Shown here piece after piece: positions 13,914 through 23,665 of a stretch of DNA of 50,737 nucleotides. How positions within the stretch are numbered: the first letter of the stretch is position 1; the number at the start of each line of letters is the position of its first letter. The notes under the pieces are model-generated. The model was not told the DNA's origin. It made no database searches and saw only the letters and a program-made list of their open reading frames with translations. Source of the DNA: Chitinophagaceae bacterium (lineage in GTDB: Bacteria; Bacteroidota; Bacteroidia; Chitinophagales; Chitinophagaceae); contig JAEUVK010000088.1 in NCBI GenBank assembly GCA_016787135.1, positions 1 through 50,737 of the forward strand, read 5' to 3'. Position numbers and translations under genes: made by a program.

Positions 13914-14006
13914 ACTACTCCATATCATACTCTGGGCAATTGCTGATCAACACAGGATAGTTATTCTATCTACTTCATTTATTTTTAATCATTAAATACA
14001 GGTTAC

Positions 14007-16451
14007 ATGCAGGTTTTAAAGTTTGGGGGCACATCGGTGGCCAATGCGGAGAATATCAATAAAGTGGTTTCTATTGTTAAAAAATCAATTCAGAAAGATA
14101 AAACGGTTTTGGTGGTATCTGCCCTTGGGGGGATTACAGATGTATTGCTCAATGCAGCGGCATTAGCAGCAGAAGGTAACGAGGCCTATAAAGAAAAACT
14201 GGCTATTGTCGAGCAGCGTCACCTGGAGGCGGTCAAAGAATTGATACCCGTGGCCAATCAAAGCCAGATGCTCAGCCTGGTTAAAACTGCATGCAATGAA
14301 ATTGAAGACATCTGCAATGGGATATTTTTACTCGGCGAACTGACGGCGAGATCAAAGGACAGGATCGGGAGTTACGGCGAATGGATATCATCGCAGATCA
14401 TATCAGCTAAATTCAAAGCCGATGGTGTGGAGAATATATGGATAGATGCCAGGCAGATCATTACTACCAATTCCAACTTCAGTGCGGCTGAGGTGGATTT
14501 TGCTGTCACCAATGAAAAGGTAAGGCAGTTCTTTTCATTAAAATCATCTCAATTATATGTGGTCCCCGGTTTCATTGCCAGTGATAAAAAAGGGATCACC
14601 ACTACTCTTGGCCGTGGTGGTTCCGATTATACGGCGGCCATACTTGCATCAGCACTGGATGCAAAAAACCTTGAGATATGGACCGATGTCAGCGGCATGA
14701 TGACAGCTGACCCAAGATTGGCCAGCAATGCCCGTATCATTCCTCATATTTCCTACCAGGAGGCGATGGAGCTTTCGCATTTTGGGGCAAAGGTCATTTA
14801 TCCCCCTACCATACAGCCGGTGATGAGCCAGGGCATACCTGTATGGATCAAGAATACATTTGCCCCGGAAGATGAAGGAACATTAATTGAATCTGTCGCC
14901 ACAAAGAACGGTAATATCGTTCGGGGTATTTCCAGCATCAACAATATCGCATTGATAAGCCTCGAAGGAAGTGGTATGATCGGTATTCCCGGTTTTTCCA
15001 AAAGACTTTTTGAAGCATTAAGCAATGAAAAGATCAATGTCATATTGATCACCCAAAGTTCATCCGAGCATTCTATTTGTGTGGCCATTGATTCATCTAT
15101 GGCTGAAAAGGCCAAACAATCGGTTGATGCTGCGTTCGCCAATGAGATCGCATTGCAAAAAGTAGAACCCCTGCAGATAGAAACAGCGCAATCAATTGTG
15201 GCATTGGTAGGCGAGAATATGAAAAGCCACCCGGGTATCAGCGGCCGTATGTTCAGTGCTATGGGAAAAAACGGTATCAATATCCGGGCTATCGCACAGG
15301 GTTCGTCTGAGAAGAACATATCAGCCGTTATTTCTACCAATGATGTGCGCAAGGCGATCAATGTACTGCATGAGGAATTCTTTGAAACAACATATAAACA
15401 GGTCAACTTATTTATTGTAGGTACAGGTAATGTGGGTGCCAAATTACTTGGCCAGTTAAAGCAACAGGCAAAATTCCTGCAGGAGCAAATGAAATTGCAG
15501 GTGAACGTGGCGGGGCTAAGCAACAGCCGCAAAATGCTGATCAATGAGAATGGTATTGACCTGGCCAATTGGAAGGAGTCGCTGGATGCGGCCCCGGCGG
15601 CAGATCTGCAAAAATTTGTGGGTGAGATCATTTCAAGAAACCTTCGCAATTCTGTTTTTGTTGACATCACCGCTAATGATAAAGTGGCGGCAGCGTATGA
15701 CCAGTTGCTGAAGAAAAGCATTTCTGTGGTGGCCTGTAACAAGATCGCCGCCTCATCTGCTTACAGCAATTATAAAAAACTGAAAGAACTGGCCAGGGAA
15801 TATAATTGCCAGTTCCTGTTTGAGACCAATGTAGGCGCCGGTTTACCTGTTATTGCCACCTTGAATGACCTTATCCGCAGTGGCGACCGTGTACACAGGA
15901 TACAAGCTGTATTAAGCGGCACACTCAACTTTGTTTTCAATAACTACGATGGTACCAGGAAATTTGCAGATGTAGTGAAACAGGCACAGGAGGAAGGATA
16001 TACCGAACCCGATCCCCGTCTCGATCTGGGTGGTACAGATGTGATGCGCAAGATCATGATTCTTGCCCGTGAGGCAGGTGAGAAGATCGAAATGGATGAA
16101 ATTGCCAACAATTCTTTTATGCCGGTTTCCTGCATGAAAGGCAGTGTGGATGATTTTTATAAAGAAATGGCAAAAGAGGAAGCTCATTTCAAAAAACTGT
16201 ATGATAAAGCGAACAGTGAAGGCACCAAACTGAAGTTTGTGGCTTCATTTGACAATGGTAAGGCCTCTGTAGGATTGCAACATATAGATCCGAAGCATGA
16301 CCTTTACCACCTGTATGGAAAAGACAATGTAGTACTCTTTTATACTGATCGGTATAAGGACCAGCCCATGGTAGTGAAAGGAGCTGGCGCCGGCGCTGAA
16401 GTGACGGCGAGCGGAGTATTTGCAGATATCATGAGAGCGGCGAAAATGTAA
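14007..16451 (+). CDS. thrA: Bifunctional aspartokinase / homoserine dehydrogenase I
   Basis: 814 residues catalysing the first and third steps from aspartate to threonine. The kinase domain starts at residue 1 with MQVLKFGGTSVANAENI (K5) and includes TTLGRGGSDYTAAILA and EIWTDVSGMMTADPR. Two ACT domains follow at about 310-455 (ISLEGSGMIGIPGFSKRLF, VALVGENMKSHPGISGRMF), which normally bind threonine for feedback inhibition. The dehydrogenase begins near residue 469 with the NAD(P)-binding VGTGNVGAKLLGQL and continues with FVDITANDKVA and FETNVGAGLPVIATL. The length fits E. coli ThrA (820). It is the first gene of thrABC and follows the leader peptide. Confidence 0.97.
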   Translation: MQVLKFGGTSVANAENINKVVSIVKKSIQKDKTVLVVSALGGITDVLLNAAALAAEGNEAYKEKLAIVEQRHLEAVKELIPVANQSQMLSLVKTACNEIEDICNGIFLLGELTARSKDRIGSYGEWISSQIISAKFKADGVENIWIDARQIITTNSNFSAAEVDFAVTNEKVRQFFSLKSSQLYVVPGFIASDKKGITTTLGRGGSDYTAAILASALDAKNLEIWTDVSGMMTADPRLASNARIIPHISYQEAMELSHFGAKVIYPPTIQPVMSQGIPVWIKNTFAPEDEGTLIESVATKNGNIVRGISSINNIALISLEGSGMIGIPGFSKRLFEALSNEKINVILITQSSSEHSICVAIDSSMAEKAKQSVDAAFANEIALQKVEPLQIETAQSIVALVGENMKSHPGISGRMFSAMGKNGINIRAIAQGSSEKNISAVISTNDVRKAINVLHEEFFETTYKQVNLFIVGTGNVGAKLLGQLKQQAKFLQEQMKLQVNVAGLSNSRKMLINENGIDLANWKESLDAAPAADLQKFVGEIISRNLRNSVFVDITANDKVAAAYDQLLKKSISVVACNKIAASSAYSNYKKLKELAREYNCQFLFETNVGAGLPVIATLNDLIRSGDRVHRIQAVLSGTLNFVFNNYDGTRKFADVVKQAQEEGYTEPDPRLDLGGTDVMRKIMILAREAGEKIEMDEIANNSFMPVSCMKGSVDDFYKEMAKEEAHFKKLYDKANSEGTKLKFVASFDNGKASVGLQHIDPKHDLYHLYGKDNVVLFYTDRYKDQPMVVKGAGAGAEVTASGVFADIMRAAKM

Positions 16452-16465
16452 AACAAAGGCCTAAA

Positions 16466-17392
16466 ATGAAGAATGTAAAAGTTAAATGCCCCGGAACGGT
16501 TGCTAATCTTGTATGCGGCTTTGATATTCTTGGTCTGGCGTTGCATGAGCCATCTGATATCATGCAACTGAGATTGCTGAACGAGCCACGGGTCATCATT
16601 ACCAATAAAGACAATTTCAATTTGCCGACAGAACCGGAAAGAAACGTGGCAGGAGTTGTTCTTTTGTCCGTGATGGAGAGGATGGACAATAAGATCGGAT
16701 TTGAAGCGGAGATAGAAAAACATATCAAGCCGGGTAGCGGGATCGGTTCCAGCGCTGCCAGCGCCGCAGGTGCAGCAGTGGCAGCGAACCATTTGCTGGG
16801 AAATATCTTTTCCAATGATGAAGTGGTACAGTTTGCCATGAATGGCGAAAAGCTGGCTTCCGGAGTGAAGCATGCAGACAATATCGCTCCTTGTATTTTA
16901 GGCGGGGTTACGTTAATAAGAAGTATCCATCCATTGGATATTGTGGCGATCCCTTCACCTGACCTGTATGTGACGGTTGTGCACCCGCAGATAGAAGTGA
17001 GAACCGCTGATGCGAGACAGATACTCCGTAAGCAGGTGTTGTTGAAAGATGCCATCAAACAATGGGGAAATATTGCAGGGCTCGTTGCCGGTTTTATAAA
17101 GAATGATCACGACCTGATCGGTCGTTCGCTGGAAGATGTGATCATTGAACCTGTCAGAAGTATCCTGATCCCCGGTTTTGATGAAGTAAAAAGGAAATGC
17201 AAAGAAGCCGGTGCATTAGGCGGCGGTATCTCAGGGTCAGGACCATCTATTTTCATGCTGAGTAAAAATGAAGCGACTGCCAAAGCTACAGAGCAGGTAA
17301 TGAAAGAAGTGTATGAAAGGATCGGGATCGAGTATTACACGTATGTAACGACGATCAATAAAAAGGGAGTTGAAGTAATGGATGTTGAATAG
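16466..17392 (+). CDS. thrB: Homoserine kinase
   Basis: 308 residues of the GHMP kinase family, phosphorylating homoserine with ATP. The signature glycine/serine ATP loop is KPGSGIGSSAASAAGAA (about 88-104). The N-terminal VKCPGTVANLVCGFDILGLA and the C-terminal GGGISGSGPSIFMLSKN are also typical. It lies 14 bases after thrA on the same strand, so it is in the same operon. thrC follows after 84 bases. Confidence 0.96.
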   Translation: MKNVKVKCPGTVANLVCGFDILGLALHEPSDIMQLRLLNEPRVIITNKDNFNLPTEPERNVAGVVLLSVMERMDNKIGFEAEIEKHIKPGSGIGSSAASAAGAAVAANHLLGNIFSNDEVVQFAMNGEKLASGVKHADNIAPCILGGVTLIRSIHPLDIVAIPSPDLYVTVVHPQIEVRTADARQILRKQVLLKDAIKQWGNIAGLVAGFIKNDHDLIGRSLEDVIIEPVRSILIPGFDEVKRKCKEAGALGGGISGSGPSIFMLSKNEATAKATEQVMKEVYERIGIEYYTYVTTINKKGVEVMDVE

Positions 17393-17445
17393 GTAGTAGC
17401 AATTATGTTTGTGTAAACAGATTTCGGTAAATAATATTAATTAAA

Positions 17446-17476
17446 AATCTAAGTTCCTCTTTAGGGGACAGGGGGT
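17446..17476 (+). repeat. Hairpin element abutting the thrC start codon (copy 1)
   Basis: AATCTAAGTTC, a small stem (TCCTC / GGGGA with loop TTTA) and ACAGGGGGT end one base before the thrC ATG at 17477. A close relative with a different but still paired stem is at 22270-22302, just before sdhB. Confidence 0.6.
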
Positions 17477-18772
17477 ATGAAATATTACAGTACTAATAAG
17501 CAATCAGCATCAGTTGATTTTAAAGAAGCGACGATCAGCGGGCAAGCGCCGGATAAAGGCTTGTATTTTCCTGAACAGGTTCCCGTTATTGAAAAGGATC
17601 TGATAAATAACATAGAGAAATATTCCAACGCGGAAATTGCTTTCAGGGTCATTCAGCCCTATATAAGCGGGCTGATTCCTGATGATAAACTGATGCAGAT
17701 AGTAAAAGAAACGATCAGTTTTCCGATACCGCTTGTGCAGATAACCGATAACATTTCAACCCTTGAGCTGTTTCATGGTCCTACACTAGCATTCAAGGAC
17801 GTAGGAGCAAGATTCATGAGCCGGTGCCTGGGATATTTTGTCGGTGGGCATAATAAAAAAGTGACGGTGCTGGTGGCTACTTCCGGTGATACCGGAGGCG
17901 CTGTGGCCAATGGATTTTATAATGTGGATGGAGTGGACGTGGTGATACTGTACCCATCGGGTAAAGTAAGTCCTGTACAGGAAAAGCAATTGACCACGTT
18001 AGGGAAAAACATTCATGCGCTGGAAATTGAAGGCAACTTTGATGATTGTCAGCGGATGGTGAAAGAAGCTTTTGCAGACAGTGAATTGAAAAAAAGGAAA
18101 TTCCTGACATCGGCAAACTCTATCAATGTGGCGAGATGGCTACCCCAGCAATTCTATTATTTCTTTGCTTATAAACAATGGGCTGATAAAGATAACCCGC
18201 CGGTGATCAGCGTGCCGAGTGGCAATTTCGGCAATATATGTGCGGGCATATTGGCAAACCGGTCAGGGCTGCCGGTAAAACATTTTATCGCAGCCTGTAA
18301 CGTGAATGATATCGTATCTGATTATCTGCAAACGCAGCAACTGAAACCCAGGCAGGCAGTGGCTACCTTATCCAATGCCATGGATGTGGGCAATCCGAGC
18401 AATTTTGTAAGGATACTGGAAATATTTCAGCATCAGTTCCCGGAATTAAAAGAGATGCTTTCTTCCTGTACGATCACTGATGAAGAAACTGTCAATACTA
18501 TCAGAGAGGTGTATAATAAGCATGATTATACACTGGACCCTCATGGCGCCGTAGGATACCTGGCGCTGAAAAGATACCTGGACATTCATAAGAATGATAA
18601 AGGATTGTTCATGGAGACAGCCCACCCTGTCAAATTCCCGGATGCGGTAGAACAATACACGGGTAAAAAGCCTGAGCTGCCGGTATCTGTTCAGGGAATA
18701 ATGAATAGCAAAAAAATAAGTACTGTCATGAAACCTCAATATGGATCGTTAAAGGATTACCTGCTGTACTGA
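17477..18772 (+). CDS. thrC: Threonine synthase
   Basis: 431 residues; converts O-phosphohomoserine to threonine. The PLP lysine is K107 in HGPTLAFKDVGARF, followed by VATSGDTGGAVANGFYNVDG (substrate and PLP contacts) and SVPSGNFGNICAGILA. LDPHGAVGYLALKRY and ETAHPVKFPDAV near the C-terminus are family signatures. The N-terminal YYSTNKQSASVDFKEA fits the E. coli-like (type 1) branch. It is the last enzyme of the operon. The spacer before it carries a repeated hairpin element whose G-run abuts the start codon and may affect translation. Confidence 0.96.
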   Translation: MKYYSTNKQSASVDFKEATISGQAPDKGLYFPEQVPVIEKDLINNIEKYSNAEIAFRVIQPYISGLIPDDKLMQIVKETISFPIPLVQITDNISTLELFHGPTLAFKDVGARFMSRCLGYFVGGHNKKVTVLVATSGDTGGAVANGFYNVDGVDVVILYPSGKVSPVQEKQLTTLGKNIHALEIEGNFDDCQRMVKEAFADSELKKRKFLTSANSINVARWLPQQFYYFFAYKQWADKDNPPVISVPSGNFGNICAGILANRSGLPVKHFIAACNVNDIVSDYLQTQQLKPRQAVATLSNAMDVGNPSNFVRILEIFQHQFPELKEMLSSCTITDEETVNTIREVYNKHDYTLDPHGAVGYLALKRYLDIHKNDKGLFMETAHPVKFPDAVEQYTGKKPELPVSVQGIMNSKKISTVMKPQYGSLKDYLLY

Positions 18773-18823
18773 CATAGCGGATATGGTTACAGGGTTTATT
18801 ATCTTTGCAGCGGAGATGTTACG

Positions 18824-19387
18824 ATGCATACTATTGAGCCTTTTTATAACTGGAGACATATATATGTAAGTGAGGAGGATGCCTTATCGCCTTTTTTCGG
18901 ACGTACCTATTCCGAGTTTGAATTCTCACAGACCGTTTATAACTATTACATCCATCCCCAGTGGGATGATTTTGGCAGCCGTACGCTTTACCTGAAAGTA
19001 TTGCTGGCAGATTATGAAGAAAAATATGCGGTGATCGAACTGATAGGAGAGTGGAATGATGCGGTGGAGAATGACATCATGGAGCTGAAGCGGGAAGTGC
19101 TGGAGAAATTTATGTATGAAGGGATCAATAAGATCATACTTATCGCTGAAAATGTGTTGAATTATCACAGTGATGACAAGGATTATTACGAAGAATTGGC
19201 CGAAGAGCTGAGTGATGAGCATGGCTGGATCGTTTGCCTGAATATGCCTGAACAGACTCAATACGATTTCAGGCGGGCACATCTTGACCGCTACATTGAA
19301 TTAATTGAACTGGATAACTGGAGAACTTATAAACCTTTCCATTTATTCAAAAAGATAGATGCAGAGCAGAAAGCGAGGCTTGAGTAA
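18824..19387 (+). CDS. Uncharacterised cytoplasmic protein
   Basis: 187 residues, not recognised. It is rich in acidic and aromatic residues, with no signal peptide, membrane segment or cysteine-rich motif. Segments such as SRTLYLKVLLADYEEKYAVI, AVENDIMELKREVLEKFMYE and NKIILIAENVLNYHSDDKD suggest an alternating alpha/beta fold. A GGAG lies 12 bases before the ATG. It starts 51 bases after thrC and ends 78 bases before sdhC, which has its own promoter. It could be a distal thr-operon gene or have its own promoter; TATCTTTG at 18800-18807 resembles a -7 box but lacks a clear upstream partner. Confidence 0.75.
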   Translation: MHTIEPFYNWRHIYVSEEDALSPFFGRTYSEFEFSQTVYNYYIHPQWDDFGSRTLYLKVLLADYEEKYAVIELIGEWNDAVENDIMELKREVLEKFMYEGINKIILIAENVLNYHSDDKDYYEELAEELSDEHGWIVCLNMPEQTQYDFRRAHLDRYIELIELDNWRTYKPFHLFKKIDAEQKARLE

Positions 19388-19404
19388 TATCAGGTAAACT
19401 TTTC

Positions 19405-19434
19405 TTGGTTTTTGGTGTTCCCATGCTATTTTTG
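19405..19434 (+). promoter_or_regulatory. Promoter of the sdhCAB operon
   Basis: TTG at 19405-19407, 19 bases, and TATTTTTG at 19427-19434 is a full match to the Bacteroidota housekeeping promoter. It lies 32 bases before the sdhC start at 19466 and rules out the in-frame ATG at 19423 and the frame start at 19412 as translation starts. Confidence 0.75.
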
Positions 19435-19465
19435 CCCAAATTTTAATAACCCTCCTTTATTGCTT

Positions 19466-20176
19466 ATGAAATGGTCTGAATTCTTCACCTCCTCTGTCGG
19501 CAAGAAATTAGTGATGGCTTTGACGGGTTTGTTCCTTATCAGTTTTTTAGTGGTGCACGCAGGGGTGAACGCCTGTATCTTCAAAGATTATTTTGTTACT
19601 ACTGATGATGGCGATATGTTCAACCGGGCCGCTGATTTTATGGGCAAAACAGTGGTCATCCGTATTATGGAAGTGGTACTCTTTCTCGGGTTTCTCGTGC
19701 ATATCATACAGGGGCTGACGCTCGAAGCACAGAACCGCAGTAAAAGAAAGGTGGGCTACCAGGTGAGTCTTGGAAGCCGTGGCAGCAAATGGTATAGCCG
19801 GTCGATGGGCTTACTCGGTACCATTCTTTTGATATTCCTGATCCTTCACTGGTGGCATTTCTGGATTCCTTCGCGTTTTACTCAGGCCGGACTGGAAGAA
19901 GTATGGATGAGCAATGGCAGGGAATCGCATAATATGTTTGCTTTAATGCAGGTAACGTTCAGCGAGTGGTGGGTGGTCATCGTTTATATCGCGGCCTGTA
20001 TATCGCTGGCATGGCACCTTGTGCATGGTTTTCAGAGTGCGTTCAGAACACTTGGTATTTCCAACAGCCGTTATATTACATTGGCCAATACACTGGGTAT
20101 TGGTTATTCTGTTTTGATACCCTTATTGTTTGCTTTGATGCCGTTAAGTTTTAAAATGGGTTGGATCGGGGCGTAA
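19466..20176 (+). CDS. sdhC: Succinate dehydrogenase cytochrome b subunit
   Basis: 236 residues from MKWSEFFTSSVGKKLVMALT. It has five hydrophobic membrane segments (LFLISFLVVHAGVNACIF, VLFLGFLVHIIQGL, LLGTILLIFLILHWWHFW, WWVVIVYIAACISLAWHLVH, and a C-terminal one) with His residues in segments (VVHAG, VHIIQG, LHWWHF, WHLVHG) suited to binding two haems. This is the single-anchor type B arrangement used by Bacteroidota, B. subtilis and Wolinella, which links succinate oxidation to menaquinone. It anchors SdhA and SdhB at the inner membrane. The gene order sdhC-sdhA-sdhB is intact. Confidence 0.94.
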   Translation: MKWSEFFTSSVGKKLVMALTGLFLISFLVVHAGVNACIFKDYFVTTDDGDMFNRAADFMGKTVVIRIMEVVLFLGFLVHIIQGLTLEAQNRSKRKVGYQVSLGSRGSKWYSRSMGLLGTILLIFLILHWWHFWIPSRFTQAGLEEVWMSNGRESHNMFALMQVTFSEWWVVIVYIAACISLAWHLVHGFQSAFRTLGISNSRYITLANTLGIGYSVLIPLLFALMPLSFKMGWIGA

Positions 20177-20231
20177 GAAATTAATATAAATACAAGATCA
20201 CTATAATCTTTAATCAGCGAAATCAGTGGTT

Positions 20232-22208
20232 ATGTTTGATTCAAAAATTCGGGCCGGTAAGTTAGAAGAGAAATGGGTAGATTATAAAGGGCATTGCAAG
20301 CTTGTGAACCCGGCGAATAAACGTAAACTGGAGATCATTATAGTGGGTACCGGGCTCGCCGGTGCATCGGCAGCGGCTGCATTGGCCGAGCAGGGCTATA
20401 AAGTGAAAGCATTTTGTTTCCAGGATTCTCCCCGCAGGGCCCACTCAATAGCTGCACAAGGCGGCATCAATGCGGCAAAGAATTACCAGAATGACGGCGA
20501 CAGCGTTTTCCGCTTATTTTATGATACGATCAAAGGTGGTGACTACCGGGCAAGAGAAGCTAACGTACATCGTTTAGCTGAAGTGAGTGCGAATATCATT
20601 GATCAGTGTGTGGCCCAAGGGGTGCCTTTTGCAAGGGAATACGGTGGGTTATTAAATAACCGCTCCTTTGGCGGAACCCAGGTAAAAAGAACTTTTTACG
20701 CTGCGGGACAAACAGGCCAGCAGTTATTGATAGGTGCTTACCAGGCAATGGAAAGACAGGTAGCTCTTGGTAATGTGACCATGTATAATCGCCATGAGAT
20801 GCTGGAAGTGGTGTTGATTGATGGAAAAGCAAGGGGTATCATCGCAAGGGATCTTGTCAGTGGGAAATTAGAAAGGCATTTTGGCCATGCAGTTTTATTA
20901 TGTACCGGTGGTTATGGTAATGTGTTTTACCTGAGCACAAATGCTATGGGCAGTAATGTGACCGCTGCATGGAAAGCACATAGAAAGGGAGCATTGTTTG
21001 CTAATCCCTGTTTCACCCAGATACATCCTACCTGCATTCCTGTTACCGGTGATCACCAGAGCAAGCTCACACTTATGTCTGAGTCATTGCGTAATGACGG
21101 ACGTATATGGGTGCCGAAAAAACAAAATGATACCCGTAAGGCCAACGATATTCCCGAAGAGGAAAGAGATTATTTCCTGGAGAGAAGGTACCCTGCATTT
21201 GGTAACCTGGTACCCAGGGATGTGGCATCTAGGGCCGCGAAAGAAAGGTGTGATGCCGGTTATGGAGTAGGCACTACCAAACAGGCTGTGTACCTCGATT
21301 TCCGTTACAATCTCATTAATAAATACGGCAGGGCGGAAGCGAGTAAAAAAGGTATTCATAATCCCGATGAAGCAACATTAGTGGCCTTTGGTAAAGAAGT
21401 GGTAAAAGAAGAATACGGCAATCTTTTCGATATGTATGAAAAGATCACCGGCGAAAACCCTTACGAAGTGCCTATGCGTATCTACCCGGCTGTTCACTAT
21501 ACGATGGGCGGTTTATGGGTGGATTATGAGCTGATGACCAATGTACCGGGTTTGTATTCATTGGGCGAAGCCAATTTCAGCGATCATGGCGCCAACCGTC
21601 TCGGCGCCTCTGCACTGATGCAGGGCCTGGCGGATGGTTATTTCGTGATACCCTATACAATAGGTAATTATCTCGCAGATGAGATCGCTACCAAACCGAT
21701 ACCCACCTCACATGAAGCGTTTGAAGCAGCAGAAAGGAATGTGAGTGACAGGATAAGCACATTGATGAACATCAGGGGTAAGCAAACTGTTGAAAGTTTT
21801 CACAAGCGTCTCGGCAAGATCATGTGGGAGAAATGCGGTATGGCAAGAAATGCACAAGGACTGCAGGAAGCAGTCAAAGAGATACAGGCATTAAAAAAAG
21901 AATTCTGGAATGATGTAAGGATACCGGGCGATATCAATGAGATGAACCCTGAACTGGATAAAGCCGGCCGTGTTGCTGATTTTATCGAACTGGGTGAATT
22001 GATGTGTATTGATGCTATGGAAAGAAATGAAAGCTGCGGAGGCCATTTCCGTGAAGAATACCAGACACCTGATGGCGAAGCGTTAAGACAGGATGATCAG
22101 TATATGTATGTAGCAGCATGGGAAATGAAAGGCGAGCATCAGTGGCAGTTGCACAAAGAAGAGCTGAAGTACGAGGTGATCAAACCAACGCAGAGGAATT
22201 ATAAATAA
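20232..22208 (+). CDS. sdhA: Succinate dehydrogenase / fumarate reductase flavoprotein subunit
   Basis: 658 residues from the ATG at 20232 (an upstream in-frame GTG at 20226 is less likely). FAD binds at [20 protein letters not shown] (about 33-52). The FAD-linking histidine is H71 in [17 protein letters not shown]. Substrate-site motifs include [36 protein letters not shown] and [20 protein letters not shown]. It oxidises succinate to fumarate in the TCA cycle and passes electrons to SdhB. The size and lack of a separate SdhD fit the type B enzyme. It follows sdhC after 55 bases. Confidence 0.97.
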   Translation: MFDSKIRAGKLEEKWVDYKGHCKLVNPANKRKLEIIIVGTGLAGASAAAALAEQGYKVKAFCFQDSPRRAHSIAAQGGINAAKNYQNDGDSVFRLFYDTIKGGDYRAREANVHRLAEVSANIIDQCVAQGVPFAREYGGLLNNRSFGGTQVKRTFYAAGQTGQQLLIGAYQAMERQVALGNVTMYNRHEMLEVVLIDGKARGIIARDLVSGKLERHFGHAVLLCTGGYGNVFYLSTNAMGSNVTAAWKAHRKGALFANPCFTQIHPTCIPVTGDHQSKLTLMSESLRNDGRIWVPKKQNDTRKANDIPEEERDYFLERRYPAFGNLVPRDVASRAAKERCDAGYGVGTTKQAVYLDFRYNLINKYGRAEASKKGIHNPDEATLVAFGKEVVKEEYGNLFDMYEKITGENPYEVPMRIYPAVHYTMGGLWVDYELMTNVPGLYSLGEANFSDHGANRLGASALMQGLADGYFVIPYTIGNYLADEIATKPIPTSHEAFEAAERNVSDRISTLMNIRGKQTVESFHKRLGKIMWEKCGMARNAQGLQEAVKEIQALKKEFWNDVRIPGDINEMNPELDKAGRVADFIELGELMCIDAMERNESCGGHFREEYQTPDGEALRQDDQYMYVAAWEMKGEHQWQLHKEELKYEVIKPTQRNYK

Positions 22209-22210
22209 TG

Positions 22211-22233
22211 CCAAACTCCTGAAGGAGCTTTGG
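22211..22233 (+). promoter_or_regulatory. Intercistronic hairpin between sdhA and sdhB
   Basis: CCAAA-CTCC-TGAA-GGAG-C-TTTGG forms a 9-base-pair stem with one bulged C, directly after the sdhA stop codon. No T tract follows, so it is more likely an mRNA-stabilising or processing structure than a terminator. Confidence 0.5.
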
Positions 22234-22269
22234 AAATTGTATAAACGTTCTTTAATAAATTAAGTTTTC

Positions 22270-22302
22270 AATCTAAGTTCTCTCTTTTGGGAGACAGGGG
22301 GT
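22270..22302 (+). repeat. Hairpin element just upstream of sdhB (copy 2)
   Basis: AATCTAAGTTC, a stem (TCTCTC / GGGAGA with loop TTTT) and CAGGGGGT. Compared with the copy before thrC (17446-17476), the flanks are identical but the stem bases differ while pairing is kept. It ends 7 bases before the sdhB ATG. Confidence 0.6.
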
Positions 22303-22309
22303 ATTGCAT

Positions 22310-23077
22310 ATGGAACATTACACAATGAATCTTACGCTGAAAGTCTGGAAACAGAAGAATGCAAATACGGCAGGCAGTTTTGAAACCTACCAGGTAAAGG
22401 ATATTTCCTCAGAGATGTCGTTCCTCGAAATGTTTGATGTGCTGAATGAACAACTGATCCGGGAAGGAAAAGAACCCATTGCTTTCGATCATGACTGCCG
22501 GGAAGGTATCTGCGGTATGTGTTCCATGTATATCAACGGCCGCCCTCACGGTCCCTGGCATGGTACCACCACCTGCCAGTTGCACATGCGTGCTTTCAAA
22601 GATGGAGATACTATCGTGGTAGAACCCTGGAGGGCTAATGCATTCCCGGTTGTAAAGGATCTCGTAGTGGACAGAACATCATTTGACAGGATTATACAGG
22701 CTGGCGGGTATATTTCTGCCAATACCGGAAGTGCGGTAGATGGTAATGCTATTCCTATCGATAAAAATAAAGCCGATAAAGCTTTTGCGGCAGCGGCCTG
22801 TATCGGTTGCGGCGCCTGTGTGGCGGCATGCAAGAATTCTTCAGCAATGTTGTTCGTTTCTGCAAAGGTTTCTCATCTTGCATTGTTGCCGCAAGGGGAA
22901 GTAGAGAGAAAGTCAAGAGTGCTGAATATGGTATCTCAGATGGACAAGGAGGGTTTTGGCAGTTGCACATTTACCCAGGCCTGTGAAGCGGTTTGTCCCA
23001 AAGAAATATCAGTCTCTAATATTTCCCGTCTTAATGGCGAATATATCATTGCCGGCTTAACGTCCGAGAATAGCTGA
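22310..23077 (+). CDS. sdhB: Succinate dehydrogenase iron-sulfur subunit
   Basis: 255 residues from the ATG at 22310; the ATG at 22325 ([12 protein letters not shown]) is an equally plausible start. The [2Fe-2S] ligands are C63, C68, C71 and C89 ([22 protein letters not shown]). The [4Fe-4S] and [3Fe-4S] clusters use [13 protein letters not shown] and [15 protein letters not shown]. It carries electrons from SdhA to the haem and menaquinone site of SdhC. It is the last gene of sdhCAB and is preceded by a 101-base spacer containing an intercistronic hairpin and a repeated element shared with thrC. Confidence 0.96.
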   Translation: MEHYTMNLTLKVWKQKNANTAGSFETYQVKDISSEMSFLEMFDVLNEQLIREGKEPIAFDHDCREGICGMCSMYINGRPHGPWHGTTTCQLHMRAFKDGDTIVVEPWRANAFPVVKDLVVDRTSFDRIIQAGGYISANTGSAVDGNAIPIDKNKADKAFAAAACIGCGACVAACKNSSAMLFVSAKVSHLALLPQGEVERKSRVLNMVSQMDKEGFGSCTFTQACEAVCPKEISVSNISRLNGEYIIAGLTSENS

Positions 23078-23083
23078 TACTAA

Positions 23084-23665
23084 TTAGAAGTTATAGGTGG
23101 TGCTGATCATTGCAGTCCCGAGTGAGCTGGCTAATGTATGCTTCATGAACATCATTCCGGGTGTTATTGCCAGTTTTTCCGTGAAATAATAACTGCCGCT
23201 GAGTTTAATACCATACCCCACCTCAGCGTTTCCTTTATAAATACCCATTGCCGGGCCGGCCGTTAACCTGATATTTGTTTTGCTTAAGTACACTTTCTGT
23301 CTATTCTTTTTTCCGGGATTGCAGATGATACCTCCGAATGTGTGGATGTAGAGATAATTACCATACGTAAAATCATTGCCTGCTTCTGTTATACTTTTCC
23401 CCAGATAATAATCAATTCCGCCATCAGCCGTAAAGCCAACCAGTTTCCGGGGTCTTGCCTGTAAATACCCAAAACGATGATGGCTCCATGAATAGCTGCT
23501 GCTTATGCCGGCAATATGTGATTCAGAAAATGTACCGATAGGTACATTAATGCCCCCTGAAACTGCATGGCGATAGCCATTTTGCCCCACTACAGCGCTG
23601 TTTTGCGCTAATGAGTCGCTCACCGAAAAAAGGCTAAGTGAAACAATAAATACTGTTTTTTTCAT
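23084..23665 (-). CDS. Secreted protein, probable small outer-membrane beta-barrel
   Basis: 193 residues with a signal peptide (MKKTVFIVSLSLFSVSDSLA, cleavage before QNSAVV). The mature part alternates hydrophobic and polar residues and is rich in Gly, Tyr and Ser (HAVSGGINVPIGTFSESH, TADGGIDYYLGKSI, AEVGYGIKLSGSYYF). It ends with STTYNF, a C-terminal aromatic as in outer-membrane barrels. No named family is recognised. It is convergent with sdhB, six bases apart, and divergent from the large outer-membrane protein to its right. Confidence 0.75.
   Translation of the reverse strand: MKKTVFIVSLSLFSVSDSLAQNSAVVGQNGYRHAVSGGINVPIGTFSESHIAGISSSYSWSHHRFGYLQARPRKLVGFTADGGIDYYLGKSITEAGNDFTYGNYLYIHTFGGIICNPGKKNRQKVYLSKTNIRLTAGPAMGIYKGNAEVGYGIKLSGSYYFTEKLAITPGMMFMKHTLASSLGTAMISTTYNF

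Noticed and set aside
13845..13946. ATG-started leucine-rich frame (MQRLLLRLLLSLQLLQQ) in the thr leader
   Set aside because: The alternative frame gives nine Thr/Ile codons in a row ending at a hairpin, which fits thrABC. A leucine leader would not, and both cannot be the regulatory frame without further evidence.
14798..15742. Long minus-strand open frame inside thrA
   Set aside because: Shadow of the strong aspartokinase/homoserine dehydrogenase coding frame; serine/isoleucine/leucine-rich with no recognisable domain.
18800..18807. TATCTTTG as a full promoter for the 187-residue protein
   Set aside because: No TTG at a suitable distance upstream. Kept only as a remark in the gene entry.
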